Positions 44,474 to 57,264 of a stretch of 64,000 nt of DNA are shown here, one piece after another. The position numbers were made by a program, and so were the translations under genes. The notes below the pieces were generated by a model, which was given only the letters and a program-made list of their open reading frames with translations, was not told the DNA's origin and did not search any database. Numbering within the stretch: the stretch's first letter is position 1; the number at the start of each line of letters is the position of its first letter. The stretch comes from Prinsepia uniflora (lineage: Eukaryota > Streptophyta > Magnoliopsida > Rosales > Rosaceae): positions 74,132,383-74,196,382 of the forward strand of contig CM064871.1 of the NCBI GenBank assembly GCA_032719365.1, read 5' to 3'.

Positions 44474-47361
44474 TGTCAGGACCCACCCCGGTTTCACCCC
44501 GAAACCTGAGGTAAATCCTGCTCCCGTCTGACACCCCGACACCAAAACAGTCAGACGCAGGAGAAAGCACTCAATAAATCCCGAAGTTAAAGTTTTACAG
44601 AGCATAGTACGAATTACAAGGAAATAAAAACCGATGATAATTACACGCACGCGGAAGAAAAACTTAAACACTTTGGGATCCCGCTCGTCACTTCTATGCC
44701 TCGGACACTGCCTCGACGTCAAGACCCCGCACTAGCTCCACAACCTGGAGGGCAGTAAAAACAGAAGGTGTGAGTGGACCATAATAATAGAAACGTTCTA
44801 AAGCCATTTATCAGAAAACCATGTTTAACCCTCCGTTTTGAAAACCACATGCATAACCCAGTTAACAAAACAGTTAGGATTCAATATTTAGAAAATATCA
44901 TAAGAGACAGAAACACTATAAAACAGTTATAGAAGTCATAGCATATAAATCATAAAACCGCGTCAGAAACCATAAACGTCAATCATCATTTTTCGATCAA
45001 ACCTGCTGGACCCATCCGAGTCTTTAAACTCCCGAGTCTTTAAACTCAATCCAGACCTCAATCATATCTGAGTCTTTAAACTCTCGAGTCTTTAAACTTA
45101 ATAGGCCTATGGGGGAAATATCAATATATCCGAGTCTTTAAACTCCCGAGTCTTTAAACTCAATTCGGGCCCGTCCCCCGTCAAATCAATATCCGGGTCT
45201 TTAAACCCAATAACCAGATCCAGTAAATCCAATCCAAAACCATTTGAAAACCATTCCCGAATTCACATCCAAACCCGAATTCGAAATCACCGGTCTGACG
45301 CCCTTCCGGCATCCAGAACCGTCATTCCGAACCCAAATCCGGAATTCCACTTTTCACTTTTAAAACCAAATCCCCTTACCGAAATCCGATTTCAAAATCC
45401 CTTTATGAACATTTAAACCATTTATCCATTGAAATCCCAAATCCATAACATCATATTCAGAAATCACACTTTTCTCGTAAAACGTGCTGAAACCAAACTT
45501 CCTCGAAAAACGTGCAATTATGTAAAATCAACAAAGCATATTCGATAACATAGAATAATCATGTCAACAACTTCCAAATGACGTCAATAACACGTCTACG
45601 AGAATCCACCTAAATTCCCTCAAAAATCCCCGGGTCCTGAACGTAACGAACCGGAACCCTAAATTCTCACCCTCGCGGAACTACTTCGATTCGACGTCCG
45701 ATTAACTCGAAATCACTTCCAATGGACTCAACACAACTCCTGGACCAAAACCATAGTTGACCGTTTTCCCCAGAACCGCCGCATGCGCCCCCACGCGCCG
45801 CCCAAAGTGGCTGCGTGTGGCCCTCACGCGCCTGCTACAGTGCATCGGCTACCTTGAGCAGACCCGATTCGACACAGTGTCTGTAAATCGAACCGGCGAG
45901 AACGGTTCTCTGCTGTCTCGTCTCCAATTCCTTCCCTTTCTTCACCATCTTCATCGTCCAGACCTACTCTGTCCATCCCCGTCCTCCTTAAACCTCGACA
46001 CGGCCCCTAAACCGTCGACTAAAACTCGAAACAAAACCCGATCTCTGCTCTGTTTTCCTTCCCGGCCACCCAGGTCACCTCACATCACGGTGGCAACACC
46101 AGACGGTTCCTAGGACCCTTCTAAACCTAACTCAACTCACCCTAACCGTCGATTCACTCCCAAACTTCACGACTTTAGGTTTGAACATTGACGGCAAAAC
46201 AGAGCACCAGAGTACCCGCCGTCGTGTTAGCCCCCACCGTGCACCACCCGTCACGGCAGCACAACCAATAGAAGCCCAGACCTCCACTGAGTCACCCAAA
46301 CCACCCTAAACTCATCGATTCGACCTCTAGACTCACGACTCTCAAGTCAAAACTCAACGGAAAAACAGGGCACAGACACGGAGATCAGAATTTACCTGCA
46401 ACCGTCCACCGCCGTGCTCGCCGCCGTGTTCCCTGGAGTCCACAGCGTCGCCTCTGCCTCCTCTCGAGGTCAATCGCACCCGCACATGGCCACAGCACCA
46501 CCACAAGCCCTCAGTCTTCTCTGTTTCCTCTGATTGTCCCTGTGACTTCTCAACTCACACACACCACCATGACCTCTTCTAACCCTCTTAATGTCTTCCT
46601 CTCATGCTCTGATCAAGATCACACACTCACAACTCACCAGCACACACACCATCATCGATCAATTCTCTCAATTTCCCTCACTGCCTCACTCTGTTTCACT
46701 CGAACACACACGAACACACACGGTTGCACCCAATTAATTAGGACCGTGCACACATGAGAACCCCCTAGAAGCCACTACACACCTGCCACATGTCACCAAC
46801 CACTCCATCCTCTCCCACATGGCTTAATCCCAGCCGTCCAGCTGCCCTCTCTCTCTGCACAATTTCCAGAGTACAAAAGACCAAAATGCCCTTCCTTTTT
46901 ACCCAATTTTACAATTTTTCCACTAACTTTCTAGACCCGTAACTCCCACATCGTAAGTCCGATAAATACGTGCCGCCTGTCATCGAACTCAGGACGATGA
47001 GATCTACCTAACCATCCTCGGTCAACGTACCAAAACCCAATCGTCCAAAAAGTCAACGTTTCCCCTTCTTTTAACCAAATTACGGTTATGCCCTTGACCT
47101 TCCGAACATCAAAACTTCCCCCTCGGATGTCGGAATCAGGCGTGCCACCTGCCTATGGATTCGTGACGTCCTAAACTACGTCCTGGTCACCGGTCAAAGT
47201 CCATCCGACCACCCGAACTAAAATTCAACTTTTTGCCCATCCTAGGGGCAAAATCGTCATTCTAAGCTTACGGACCTATCAGGACCACCTAACCACGGAT
47301 TACGCTCACTAATCCCACCTTAACACACTACTAATCCCGGCTCTCAGGACGGGTTGTTACA
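44474..47361 (-). mobile_element. Element 4, 5' LTR (2888 bp)
   Basis: It is the partner of 39,761-42,770. Substitutions are few, so the insertion is comparatively young; the main difference is a deletion near 45,558 that removes the 'ccactcacagtaccgag' segment. This deleted segment lies in the part of the LTR shared by all families here. Confidence 0.92.
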
Positions 47362-47877
47362 GGACGCATCATTCAAAATGGATGAGTCGTCCCAGATGAA
47401 CAAGGTACAGCCATGGCGACTAACCAGTTATAATTCCCTGTCCATAAGTAAGGTAGACTAATAGGTTCGAATGATTCTCATCCCCGGAAGGGGATAAATT
47501 TGGCAAAATAGAATCCTTTCTAAATATCAACTCATCAATCTCATGAGATAATTCCGAATTATGGGTCTATGACGGCGTTGGGGGACACTCCAATTTCTGA
47601 ACCCACTCCCGAGAATAAAGAGATCTCGATAAATCATGCATGCTTATGTGAGATATGAAATCAGAATGATATTATCATCGATGCTATATATGTATTCGCG
47701 ATAACTACCGAAATCGACCCTTACTCTGTTGATGAATGAATTCCAACGTAGAGAAGACTGACCAAAATGGAAAGAACCAATCGAAATTGAATTAGATTCC
47801 TTGACAAAGAGGACGGTATTTGGATCTGTAGTTCTCATATCTCCTCATGTTAAACTTGTATGATTTAAATGGGTAGT
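47362..47877 (+). pseudogene. pol: Ty1/copia linker between integrase and RT (decayed)
   Basis: It resumes the copia frame after element 4. Readable pieces are GRLIGSNDSHPRKGI (about 47,450-47,495), ENKEISINHA (about 47,610) and DKEDGIW near 47,800, typical of the copia spacer before RT. It is cut at 47,877 by solo LTR J. Confidence 0.75.
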
Positions 47878-49075
47878 TGTAACGCCCCGGAAATTCGAAA
47901 CATGAAAATTTGGAAAAAAAAAATTGAAGAAAAGGACGATTTTGCCCCCGGAATTGGGCAAAAAGTTGACTTTTAATTTGAGCGGTCAAACAGACTTTGA
48001 CCGATGACCGTGACGTAGTACGGGACGTCACGAGTTCATAGACAGGTGGCACGTCCAATTTCGACATTCGAGGAGAAAGTTATGACGAGCGGAAGTTGGT
48101 AAAAGGGGCCGAAAGTTGACTTTTTGATCGGGACCATGTTTGGACTTTCCGGGAGTACCGTTGGATAGGTCTCGGGACGCTGAATCCGTAGACAGGCGGC
48201 ATGCGTCAATCGGAGCCCGAACGAGAAACTTATGGGTCTAGAACAATGAGGGGTATTTTGGTAATTTGTGAGAACAAGGGTAAAATGGTAAATTGAAGCA
48301 GTAGGATTAATTAAAAGAGGACTTTGGCTGATTCAGCCTAAGTGGGATGAGGATAACTACCTAAATGACACCTGGCCAATTCAAATGGAGATTAGTGGCA
48401 CTTAGTGCCTTTGTTATTAATTAAATAATTAAATGAAACGGTGACATTATTAATTAGCATATAGTGCTCATGTTTAAAAAAGAAAAACAGAGAACACACC
48501 ATTTCTTCTATAATTGATCGATCATGATTCAAAAACCCAACTGATACCAGTGTGAAAAAGAGAAAAACAGAGAGATTTATGTGAGGGAATTGAGTGAAAA
48601 TCGAGAGGAAATGAACCTAGAACCCTACTGAGAATACCCGAAAAACTCAATCAAGAACAAATGTCGAATTTGATTGTTTGGATGCTTTTTATTGAAATTG
48701 ATTGAACAATTAGTCTTCTGGGAGCTCAACGAAGTGAACCGAATCAATTGGGTGGTCAATTGACGGTGAATCGATAGAGAACAGCCCCTACGACTGTGTC
48801 GAAGTTGGGTGCTTGGGTTCGATTACTTGGAGGATTCGGGATTCCTGGCACGTATCAGAAATTACGGAAACGCGTACAGCGCGGGAAACGAGCAATTGGA
48901 CGGCCGTGGCACAACGTTCGGGGCTGATCTCGAGGCGAAGGCATAAGCGGAAATCAGCGCAACTATCCCTTGCTTGATAGGTACTGAAGGATCGTTTCGG
49001 GACTTCAGTTGACTTGTCAGACGGGAGCAGGACCGGGTACGGTTTTTGAGGTCCAGTTGGGGACGGGTCCTGTCA
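47878..49075 (+). mobile_element. Solo LTR J (1198 bp), TSD gtagt
   Basis: It runs from 'tgtaacgccccggaaattcg' to 'gacgggtcctgtca', with perfect duplications gtagt (47,873-47,877 and 49,076-49,080). Both ends match LTR H, including the last ~100 bp, but the middle with the GCGCGT block and hairpin array is missing. It is a naturally shortened LTR without an internal region. Confidence 0.9.
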
Positions 49076-50838
49076 GTAGTTATAAGGAAGCGTAATGAGA
49101 AAGATGAGATTGTGAGATATACAACTCATTTAAAGGTGCACAGTTTTCTCAACGCCCTGAGAATGATTTCGAGGAGACGTATTCTCCCGTAATGAACGTC
49201 ATAATATTCTCCTACCTTATCAGTTTGGTACTTTCTAGAAAACTGAATATGCAGTTTATGGATGTGGTTACTGTTTATCTCTATGGGCATCTGAATACAG
49301 AGTTATGTTTGAAAGTTCCTGAAGGATTTAAAATATCTGATGCAACTAGTTCCAAACCACAAAACACACTCTCTACTCGTTTGAGGTATTCACTTATGGA
49401 TTGAGATAATCCGGACGGATGTGGTATAACCGTCTAAGTGAGTATTTGATTAGAATGAGATACATAATAATGAAGAATACACATGCGTGTGTATTAAGAA
49501 AACAAGTTCCAAGTTTGATATTCATTGGTATTCCAGAAGAAACAAAAGAAATTGCTAAGCATCTGAAGTTGGATTTTGAAACAAAAGATCTTGGGAGAAC
49601 GAAGTTCTGTCTCGACTTGGAGCTCGAGTACCTTGCAGATGAGATGTTGATATTACATCTAGAGGATGTTTGAGACGCTTTATTGAGGATAAAGCGAAAC
49701 CTTAAGCACGCCCATGTTCATCCGTAGCCTAGATCCTAAAATGATCCGTTTTGTCTAGCAAATAATAATAAAGAGGTATTGAGACCAGAAGTTCCATATC
49801 TAAGTGCAATAAACACATTATTGTACTTGATTCAAATCCAGTAGACCGGGAATTTTATCTGTTGTGAACTTGCTAGCTATACTTAGCTCTACACCAACAC
49901 GCCGCCACTGGAATAACATAAAAGATATCTTTTGATACTTCAAAGGTATGTTAGATATAGGCTTATTCTATCCATATGCATTAAGGAATGAATCAAACTC
50001 CCTTGGTCCTCGGAATGATGCATTGCCTTATTAGGTATCTGATGCAGGTTACCTATTAGACCCACACAAGGTACGTTTCCACATTGGTTATGTCTTTGCC
50101 ATTAGGAACACAAAAATATGTTGAAGGTCTTAGAAATAGACCCTTGTTGCCATGTCTTCGAATCATGCATAAATTTTAGCTATTCACGAAGTCATCACCC
50201 ACTGCAACATTCCATAAGTCATCACCCACTGCAACATTCCATAAGCATGTTCATGGTATTGGCTTGAGTAGACTGGCAAATCTACCAAATTCTTAATTTT
50301 CAGGAGGAGTCGATATCAGGGGGGAGTATCCTGAAACATACAGAGTATCTTGAAGTATATTGAGTATCCCAAAGTATACTCACAAGACCATCGTGTACTC
50401 TTTTGTCCTATGGCTAGGGTTATTTTGTCCTATTGGGTTTTGTTACCTATCTAGATTTTAACGAGGCACACCTTTGGTATGTCACCCCGCTAATAATGCA
50501 TCATGAAGATGCCATGATTCGACTCATATGCATTTGCTCATCTTTTCCCTTCGACCACGAGTTTTTCCTACTGGGTTTATTGGTCAAGGTTTTGGTGTAG
50601 CAACTCTAATGCATACTATCTCAAAGACGTACTATCTATCAATGTTCCAGAAGAGACGAGTTCAACTACCTCCAGAAATCCCGATGCGATTACGATCCAC
50701 GTGTATTGCACTCTTTTTCCTTCAACCATAATTATTTTTGTCTCATGTGGTTTTTGTTAACTGACAAAATTTTAACGAGACAACATATAAGCGCGTAGTC
50801 AAGCAGCACTGATTACATGGAATACCCAAGGGGAGTAT
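49076..50838 (+). pseudogene. pol: Ty1/copia RT and RNase H (decayed), to the polypurine tract
   Basis: It resumes with RKRNEKDEIVRYTTHLK and the RT motifs YLISLVLSRKLNMQFMDVVT and YLYGHLNTELCLKVPEGF. MWYNRLSEYL, ETKDLGRTKFCLDLELE and a poorly readable RNase H with 'YSRSHHP' and 'SGGEYPETYRVS'-type remains follow. Stops and frameshifts are frequent; the catalytic YVDD segment is lost. It ends with 'cccaaggggagtat', the copia polypurine tract, just before the 3' LTR. Confidence 0.85.
50189..50242. repeat. 27-bp tandem duplication in the copia remnant
   Basis: The unit starting 'aagtcatcacccactgcaac' occurs twice in a row (50,189-50,215 and 50,216-50,242) with no differences. It is a local slippage duplication in the dead RNase H region. 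Confidence 0.95.
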
Positions 50839-51040
50839 TGTAAATAGTATATGATGTGGCTATTCATGTAAGGGTACGAAGGGTATTTAATCATCAGTGA
50901 AATGGTAGATAGGTTCTTGTTCAATGTATTAAACCCTAATCTTCTTTCTATTTAAGGATTAGGTAAACTAATTAAAGAAAATCTTAAACGTATTCACAAT
51001 ATAAAAAGACTAGTGCAACAAATAACTGTCATAACTTCTC
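50839..51040 (+). mobile_element. Ty1/copia 3' LTR (right end approximate)
   Basis: It starts TGTAAATAGTATATG directly after the purine tract, as in many plant copia elements, and includes a TATA-like 'ctatttaagg' near 50,950. I could not place its 3' end or target duplication because the 5' LTR lies outside the window. Confidence 0.55.
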
Positions 51041-53183
51041 ACTTAAATCTTGATTTATTATTGAAGTAATCAAACTCACGACATGTGGAGCAACACATAC
51101 GCAATCTCGTCCTAACCTTAATTTGGATTAGCAGGAGAATAGGTTATTCATGTTTTTGGTTACAGTGAAATGGAATTACAACGTGAGATGGATGTGGTGG
51201 TTTTTATTGCATGACAGCATCTTATTGTGCTTGTTATAATGTACGATTTGATAATCAAGCACGCATTTAATTATGTTTGATTAGTGAAAACAAGCATTTG
51301 ATTCCAAACTTTCCCTAAGTAGACTTTGATCAACCAAAAGGGTGGGGCCTTTGACTGCTGGAGACCTCAAAGTCTTCCTCTTCTAGACACTGTCTGCTGT
51401 TTGTTTGTAAATTGATTCTTATTTTTGAAAGTTACCACTTTTTTTTGGTACTTCAAGGCACAATGAAAATGCACTTTGTCTCAATCCGAGTGAAAATTAC
51501 GTTTATTCTTCGAGATATTTACCCAAAAAATAGACCTTTAATATGCAATTTATTAGCGTTGTTCAAAGATTCGATATGCATTATTTGCTTATTTATTGAT
51601 CACTTAAACTTTTTGAATTAATATTTGTTTAATATGGTATTAAAATACACATGATAAATTAAACTTTTCGGATTAGTAATTTCTAACATAAAAATTTCTG
51701 TGAAACATAAAAAATTCTGGTTCTTATCACATCTAGATTCGTAAAGTTGTAGATATCAAATCAGTTTACCTTTATAAAATTCCACAAGAAATTCTTTCGG
51801 GTGATGGGTTGAGAATTCATCCATGTTAGTTGGAAATTTACCACAAGTCTGGGATTTCGATTTCGATATTTATGCAGTAAAAAAATGACTCGGTTTCTTC
51901 ATGCCCAAGCAAATAAAAACAAAATATCAGTTACTGAAGTAGCAAGGAGGGAGACCTGAGGGTGAGGATGCTTTGAATGCAAAACAACAAACGAACAAAG
52001 CCAAAAGAGGAGTTAGGTTTCTGAAGGATATAAAAAACCTCACAAAACATAATGAGACAAGAAGTGCTTCTCTAACTCTGATTTTTGCTGTTAAAATAAG
52101 CACTTTTCTTCGCCGCCGGAGTTTTCTAAGCTGCTTATAAAAGCATCTTGCTCTGCTCTGATTGCACCTAGCATTGGAACCAACGATTTGGAGTTGGATT
52201 TTTTTGCATTTTACTTTTCAACATTATGTGGTTAATTAATTACTTGTGAATAATCATGATTACCATTGTTGCATACGATCTTAATTTGTACTTTCCATTT
52301 ATATTGTGGGCCAAAAACGACTCTTGTAGTTGGATTAAACAACAAAAATTTACCATATCATTTTCCATGGTGCTATAAAGAGGCACCATCACCAACTCCT
52401 GCATTCATTCCAAGTGAGAAATTCTAATTGACACATAAAAGAAAAGGAGGCAATCACACAAAAGAAAAGAGGCAATTACCAAGCTTTTATGCAAAAACGG
52501 ACAAAGGCGTAATGGTAATCATGCCTTCGTCTCTATCTTCAAGATAAATTTATGAGTCGTCTAATCCAATTCAATCCTAAGCTCAAAATGAGCACTTAAA
52601 GAACATATAAAATGCCACAAGTTGGAGAGGAAAAGCATAAAAATAGACACTGAAAAATGATGAAGAAAGAAAGCTCATGATATCAAATTCCAGCTGAATT
52701 GGATAAACCACAAGTCAAATTTTCACTATCTACTATGCAACAAATGCAACTCTGTAAAAAACAACAAATCATACATCTTATACATTAATAATGAAGAAAC
52801 AACAAAAGAATGAACAAATACGTTTGTCAGGGATGTTATTTGGAACAATGTGATACACTTGAGGTTTATCTGTACCCCCAATGTCGACTCTTACAAAAAT
52901 AAAATGGTTTCTACTTTCTGATAAATAATAAATAATCCAATTCAACAACTGATATCCAGTATATTCTCCTAAAGTTATTAATGCTGATTAAAAAAAAATG
53001 AAGTAAATAAGGACTCAACCTTTCAGTTTGATATTGCCAAACTCACCGATCACCATCATCAGCCCTTGAGTCATATTGTTTTATTGGTAAATGTAGATAG
53101 CAACATCCTGTCAATCAAATGTCCTCAAGTAATCATACACATGAAGCAGCTAAATGGTCATCAGCGCTGTGCCTTGTGCCACT
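51041..53183. other. Intergenic, no gene recognised
   Basis: AT-rich sequence between the copia LTR and the 3' end of ORC4. Open frames are short and show no domain; I found no RNA gene or repeat with clear ends. The part next to 53,184 is probably the ORC4 3' untranslated region. Confidence 0.6.
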
Positions 53184-56100
53184 TTATTTTTGACGATCCA
53201 TTAACTGTTGAAGAATGGCCTATCGACACAAATAAGATGATGCCTCAATCACTTCAGAGCTCATGAAATCCAATTGACTGTAGTATATGATAAGTTCGCT
53301 GATAACTAAAGAACCAAAAAGATCAAAAATTTCATTTCGTATAGGTTCACTAAGCATTTTCAGTTTTAGCATAAAGAAGTATCATTTAAAATATATCTGT
53401 TAGAGTTTTGAATCCACAAAAGAAAAGGAGAACCAGTTTTGATAAGCTTCACTAAATCAGTATATTGTGAATAAACTATACTTCGACTGATCACTTTTAA
53501 TTCAATTTTTTATGCATTTTATCTAGTACACAAGTTATATTGAGCTGCAAAAAGATCCAGACATGAAGACAAATTTTTCTACAAGTAACTTACAGGACAT
53601 GAAACATATGATTTGATCCCTAGATGCAGTTCATGGAGTGAGACTAAAAGTTTCACAGGAGAAAATTCCACAGATTGATTTTGTCCCCTGTTGTCTGCAA
53701 AGCCAATTAATTCACGTTGTAGAAGGTGTTCAAATGCCTGCACACGTCAGAAATGAAAAAACCTGCTAAATTGGATACCACAGTAGGATTTGTTCTAAGC
53801 ACAATTTTAACTATACATAATAAGGATCCCCCAGAATCCACGGAGATTGAGGATCAATCTCCTTGATCCTGTGTTAAGATAACACAGGATCAAGGAGATT
53901 GATCCTCAATCTCCGTGGATTCTGGGGGATCCTTATTAATACATACCCGTAAGCAAACATTTCTTGCAAAGTAGTCAGATGTCTTCACCGAGTCGTGTAT
54001 ACTTTTGTACTCTGCCACACGGAAAACATGTTAGCGGAACTCAATAATAGCAATTAGATTGACCTGCATCAGAATTCACCTTTCATTACAGCATTGAAAT
54101 TGTACGAGTTCTGCTCTTTAACTTCCAACCTCTTCATGCATACCAGCATGTAAAGTTCCAATATGGAGCAATCTGTTGAAATAATCGATTCTCATTAGCA
54201 AAACAGACTAAGGGTATTGCTTTGTTTTCCTCACGGTCAAATACACAAGTCTTCAGCAGGCAGACACAATGGATGGGAGGGAAAACAAACACAGATAATT
54301 AAGTCCAACAAAGGAAGGCATAAATTCTTTGACCTTTTATGCATTCCAACTTTGGATGCCTTTGGTTATTTGAAAGTGCAGTTTTGAAGTTTTCAAGTGA
54401 CAGCATTCCAGATTCCAAATCCATATAAGAAACAGCACGGAATCTAGTATCATGGTCCATGATCAGTTTTAGCATATGATGAATGGTGAATAAAAAAGAA
54501 ATAAGTCCACTCAATTCTTTCAGATTCGTAAAGTAAAACTTACAGATATCTCAACAAATGTTTGACGGTTGAATCCAAATTCAGATATGTATCAATGACC
54601 TCTTTAAATTTCTCATCGTCCAATATATTCTGTAAACTGTCAAGGACTACAAGCTGCATGATCTTATGTGCTAGAATACCTTACCATGAAATACATTACT
54701 TAAAAGCATAGTAGGGAAAGGATACTTGAAGTTTTTTGTTGAACTTAACAACATAGTCAGGTGGAAGGCTTGAGTCTGTTGGCAACAATAAATTGTGCTC
54801 CAACAATCTGCCTCATTTGGACATTAAGAAAATCAAAAGCAATTACTCCACTGAAAGAGTTATTCTTTGGAAACAAACAATAGTAGCATCTGTACCAGAA
54901 GTTAGTAGCTTTACCGCTGTATGTCTTCTTTAGCAGGAGGAAGAAACAAAAGCTTTCTATGTGAAAAACGAGATCTAACTCTTTTGTCCAAAAGCATATC
55001 AGCATCCTGCAGGACAAAGTCCACATTTCTGCTAACATTAATCTTTGCATCGCTACTTGATTCAAGTCCAAGTTCATTAATAAAGATTCATAGAAAATCT
55101 ACACTTCTACATTTCATTTAGAATTTCATTCATTTAATGGTAAAGATCACAGAAACTTTCAAGCACCATACCAATCGGCAACTCACACCAATGACGACAG
55201 CTTGAGATGTTACTGACTGCATTGCATCAAGTAAACTATAAAGTAGTCTCTGTTTCCCCTATACAGAACCAGAAATCAGGAACATCAGCTTTTTTCTATT
55301 CTAATCAACAATGACACCAGAATTCAGTTGTAACAACTATATCTATGAATTTCGCATGGCTAAGTCTCTACAAATAAAGATAAAAATTGATGCAAAGTGG
55401 ATAAAAACTCACATTAAGCCAGACACAAAAAATACTTTGGTGAGTGTCCCAGATAACCCTCTTTAAGTCAATACATCAAATTATTTAAGCCAGACACATA
55501 ACATATTTTGGTTAATGTCCAAAAGATAGGAGGACTTACCAGTGCAAATAAGTCAAACTCATCCAGAACAAAAATAATTGTTTTATGCGCTAATCCACAT
55601 TCCCTAATCAGAAACAGATATGTCAGAACTCTCAAATGTTTGACAAGAATAGCATAAAAAGTAATTATGCGCACCTTAACATGGCTATCATAAATTGGGA
55701 GTTATCATCAAATGATGCCTACAAAAGTCATCAGAACATCAATAAACTATAACTCTTCGGGAAGTTAACTCTCTTACAAATGGTTATAGATTAAATTATG
55801 CAAGATACCATTCTTGAGAACACCAAGTGATGCTCCATGCACAGCTGTCTAGCAATTTCCTGAATAACGAACAGCCATATAAACAAATAAGATATAATGT
55901 TACTATCCAAGATCTCCTGAATGATTTCACAATTTAAAATCACCATTATGGTATGAGTGTATGACTACTAATATAAACTACTGCCACTGGAACAGTATTA
56001 CTCGCTAGTGTAGATTGTTTGTAGATATCACAAGAGCTTAAAGGCTAATGCAACGGAAAGATAGACTAGAGCAAGAGAATTCAAAGACCAATTAAAGACT

Positions 56101-56869
56101 CAGAAAAAATTCAATCATACACTCAATAGTTTGGAAATTAAGCAAGCCACTCAACCTTGGATGATAAGCTATAGAAACCCATCCCCCAACCTCAAACCCA
56201 ACCCAACCCAGAAAGATAAGAATAGGATATAAAAAAGGCCGGAATAATCAACCTTGAATGCGCAGTTGTCACTGCTATGCAAAAGGCCACTCAACCTAAC
56301 CTGCACCACAATGTCCCTTGCAAATTAAGTTGCATATATACATCAAGAAAGAAAAGGGAAATTCAAGGAAACTATAGAGAGAAATAGAGTGGCAAATATA
56401 AGCATACCACTGAAATCATATCAGGGAATTCTTGTAACAAATCGCTGAGCACAAGCTCCAGGACCTAAAGCACGAAAAAAAATAGCGAATTCAGTTATAT
56501 CTTACAATTATAATAGGAATGAAAAGAAGCCAAAATGGATGAATTTGGGCATACAGCGATTTTTCCAGAACCTCGGGGACCCAGAAGCAGAATGGAGTTG
56601 TTGCATGCCTCAGTGATCGAACTTGATACTAAAAATTTCAACTTGCTGCAACAAGAACGGAAGAAGAAAAATCAATGACAGAAGCCCTCAATTTTAAGTT
56701 TAGAAACAATGAAATTAGGGTCATTGAGTGTGCTTCAAAGGAAAGAAAGGATTGGGGACCTATAGTTCGAGTCATCGGAGTGCGAGAGAGCTTTCAAGGG
56801 GATATTAGGGTCACAGAGTCTGCTTCGGAGCAGACTTAGGGCTTTCTCCGCCGGATTTTCTCGCGCCAT
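53184..56869 (-). CDS. ORC4: Origin recognition complex subunit 4
   Basis: ORC4 is an AAA+ subunit of the nuclear complex that marks replication origins. I assembled 16 exons (minus strand): 56869-56760, 56645-56555, 56464-56408, 56300-56253, 55859-55809, 55718-55675, 55603-55540, 55258-55172, 55006-54915, 54807-54726, 54629-54544, 54443-54334, 54172-54080, 54011-53947, 53737-53594, 53219-53184. All introns are GT-AG and phases agree, giving 419 residues, about the length of plant ORC4. It starts MARENPAEKAL; Walker A GPRGSGK is at 59-65 and Walker B IIFVLDE at 143-149. After Walker A comes Ile, not Thr/Ser. Residue 155, at the end of exon 7, is Leu where I expect Gln. It ends ILQQLMDRQK-stop. 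It is divergent with TATC and looks intact. Confidence 0.95.
53819..53937. repeat. Perfect 58-bp inverted repeat in an ORC4 intron
   Basis: Arms 53,819-53,876 and 53,880-53,937 are exact reverse complements with a 3-nt loop (aga). It lies in the intron between exons 14 and 15. The flanks can be read as a TA duplication, but this is not decisive because the repeat itself ends in A/T. It could be a foldback or MITE-like insertion or a template-switch product. It codes for nothing. Confidence 0.95.
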
Positions 56870-56916
56870 TTCACAAAGTAAACTCGCAGTGACAGAAGAA
56901 ATGGGAAGAGAGAAAG

Positions 56917-56925
56917 GGCGGGAAA
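56917..56925 (-). promoter_or_regulatory. E2F consensus site upstream of ORC4
   Basis: The minus strand reads TTTCCCGCC, matching the E2F consensus TTTSSCGC, about 50 bp before the ORC4 start codon. Plant replication-initiation genes are commonly E2F targets, which fits S-phase expression of ORC4. Confidence 0.65.
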
Positions 56926-57216
56926 GGAAGCACATTCTATATATATAGTACGGAAGGCCCAAAGAAGCAAAGGCCTGAGTAAAATATGGGCCTAGCCGAA
57001 CTTCTAAAATGGGCCGGAACTGAAAGGGCCATTATGCTTTGTACATTATGCCACCGGCGCATTCTAGGAGGTGAACTGAAATTATGATAAAATGCGCCCT
57101 TGGCTGCGTTTCCGAAAATATCGTATGCCGAGCTGAAGAAAGAAGCACCAGTCATTTATATTGTCATTGGTTTGTTAAGATTTTGATATAAAAGGAAAGC
57201 TAATACAAACAGCTAC

Positions 57217-57264
57217 AAGAAGAAGAAGAAGAAGAAGACAAGAAGAAGAAGAAGAAAAAAAAAA
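57217..57264. repeat. GAA/AAG microsatellite in the TATC 5' leader
   Basis: An interrupted (AAG)n tract ends in ten A residues, 27 bp before the TATC start codon. Purine-rich leaders of this kind are common in plants. Confidence 0.85.

Larger units (their letters stand above)
39761..47361 (-). mobile_element. Element 4: gag-only LTR element, 7.6 kb, TSD ggacg
   Basis: Two LTRs (39,761-42,770 and 44,474-47,361) enclose only 1.7 kb with a primer site (44,457-44,471), gag with zinc knuckle and the first codons of protease, then non-coding sequence and the 3' hairpin/polypurine region. There is no RT, RNase H or integrase. Target duplications ggacg are perfect (39,756-39,760 and 47,362-47,366). 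It would need pol from another element; its layout resembles TR-GAG-type non-autonomous elements. It is in the host copia element. Confidence 0.92.

Noticed and set aside
53819..53937. Assignment of the intron hairpin to Stowaway or Tourist
   Set aside because: Ends do not match the usual Stowaway start and no clean TA or TAA duplication can be separated from the palindrome itself.
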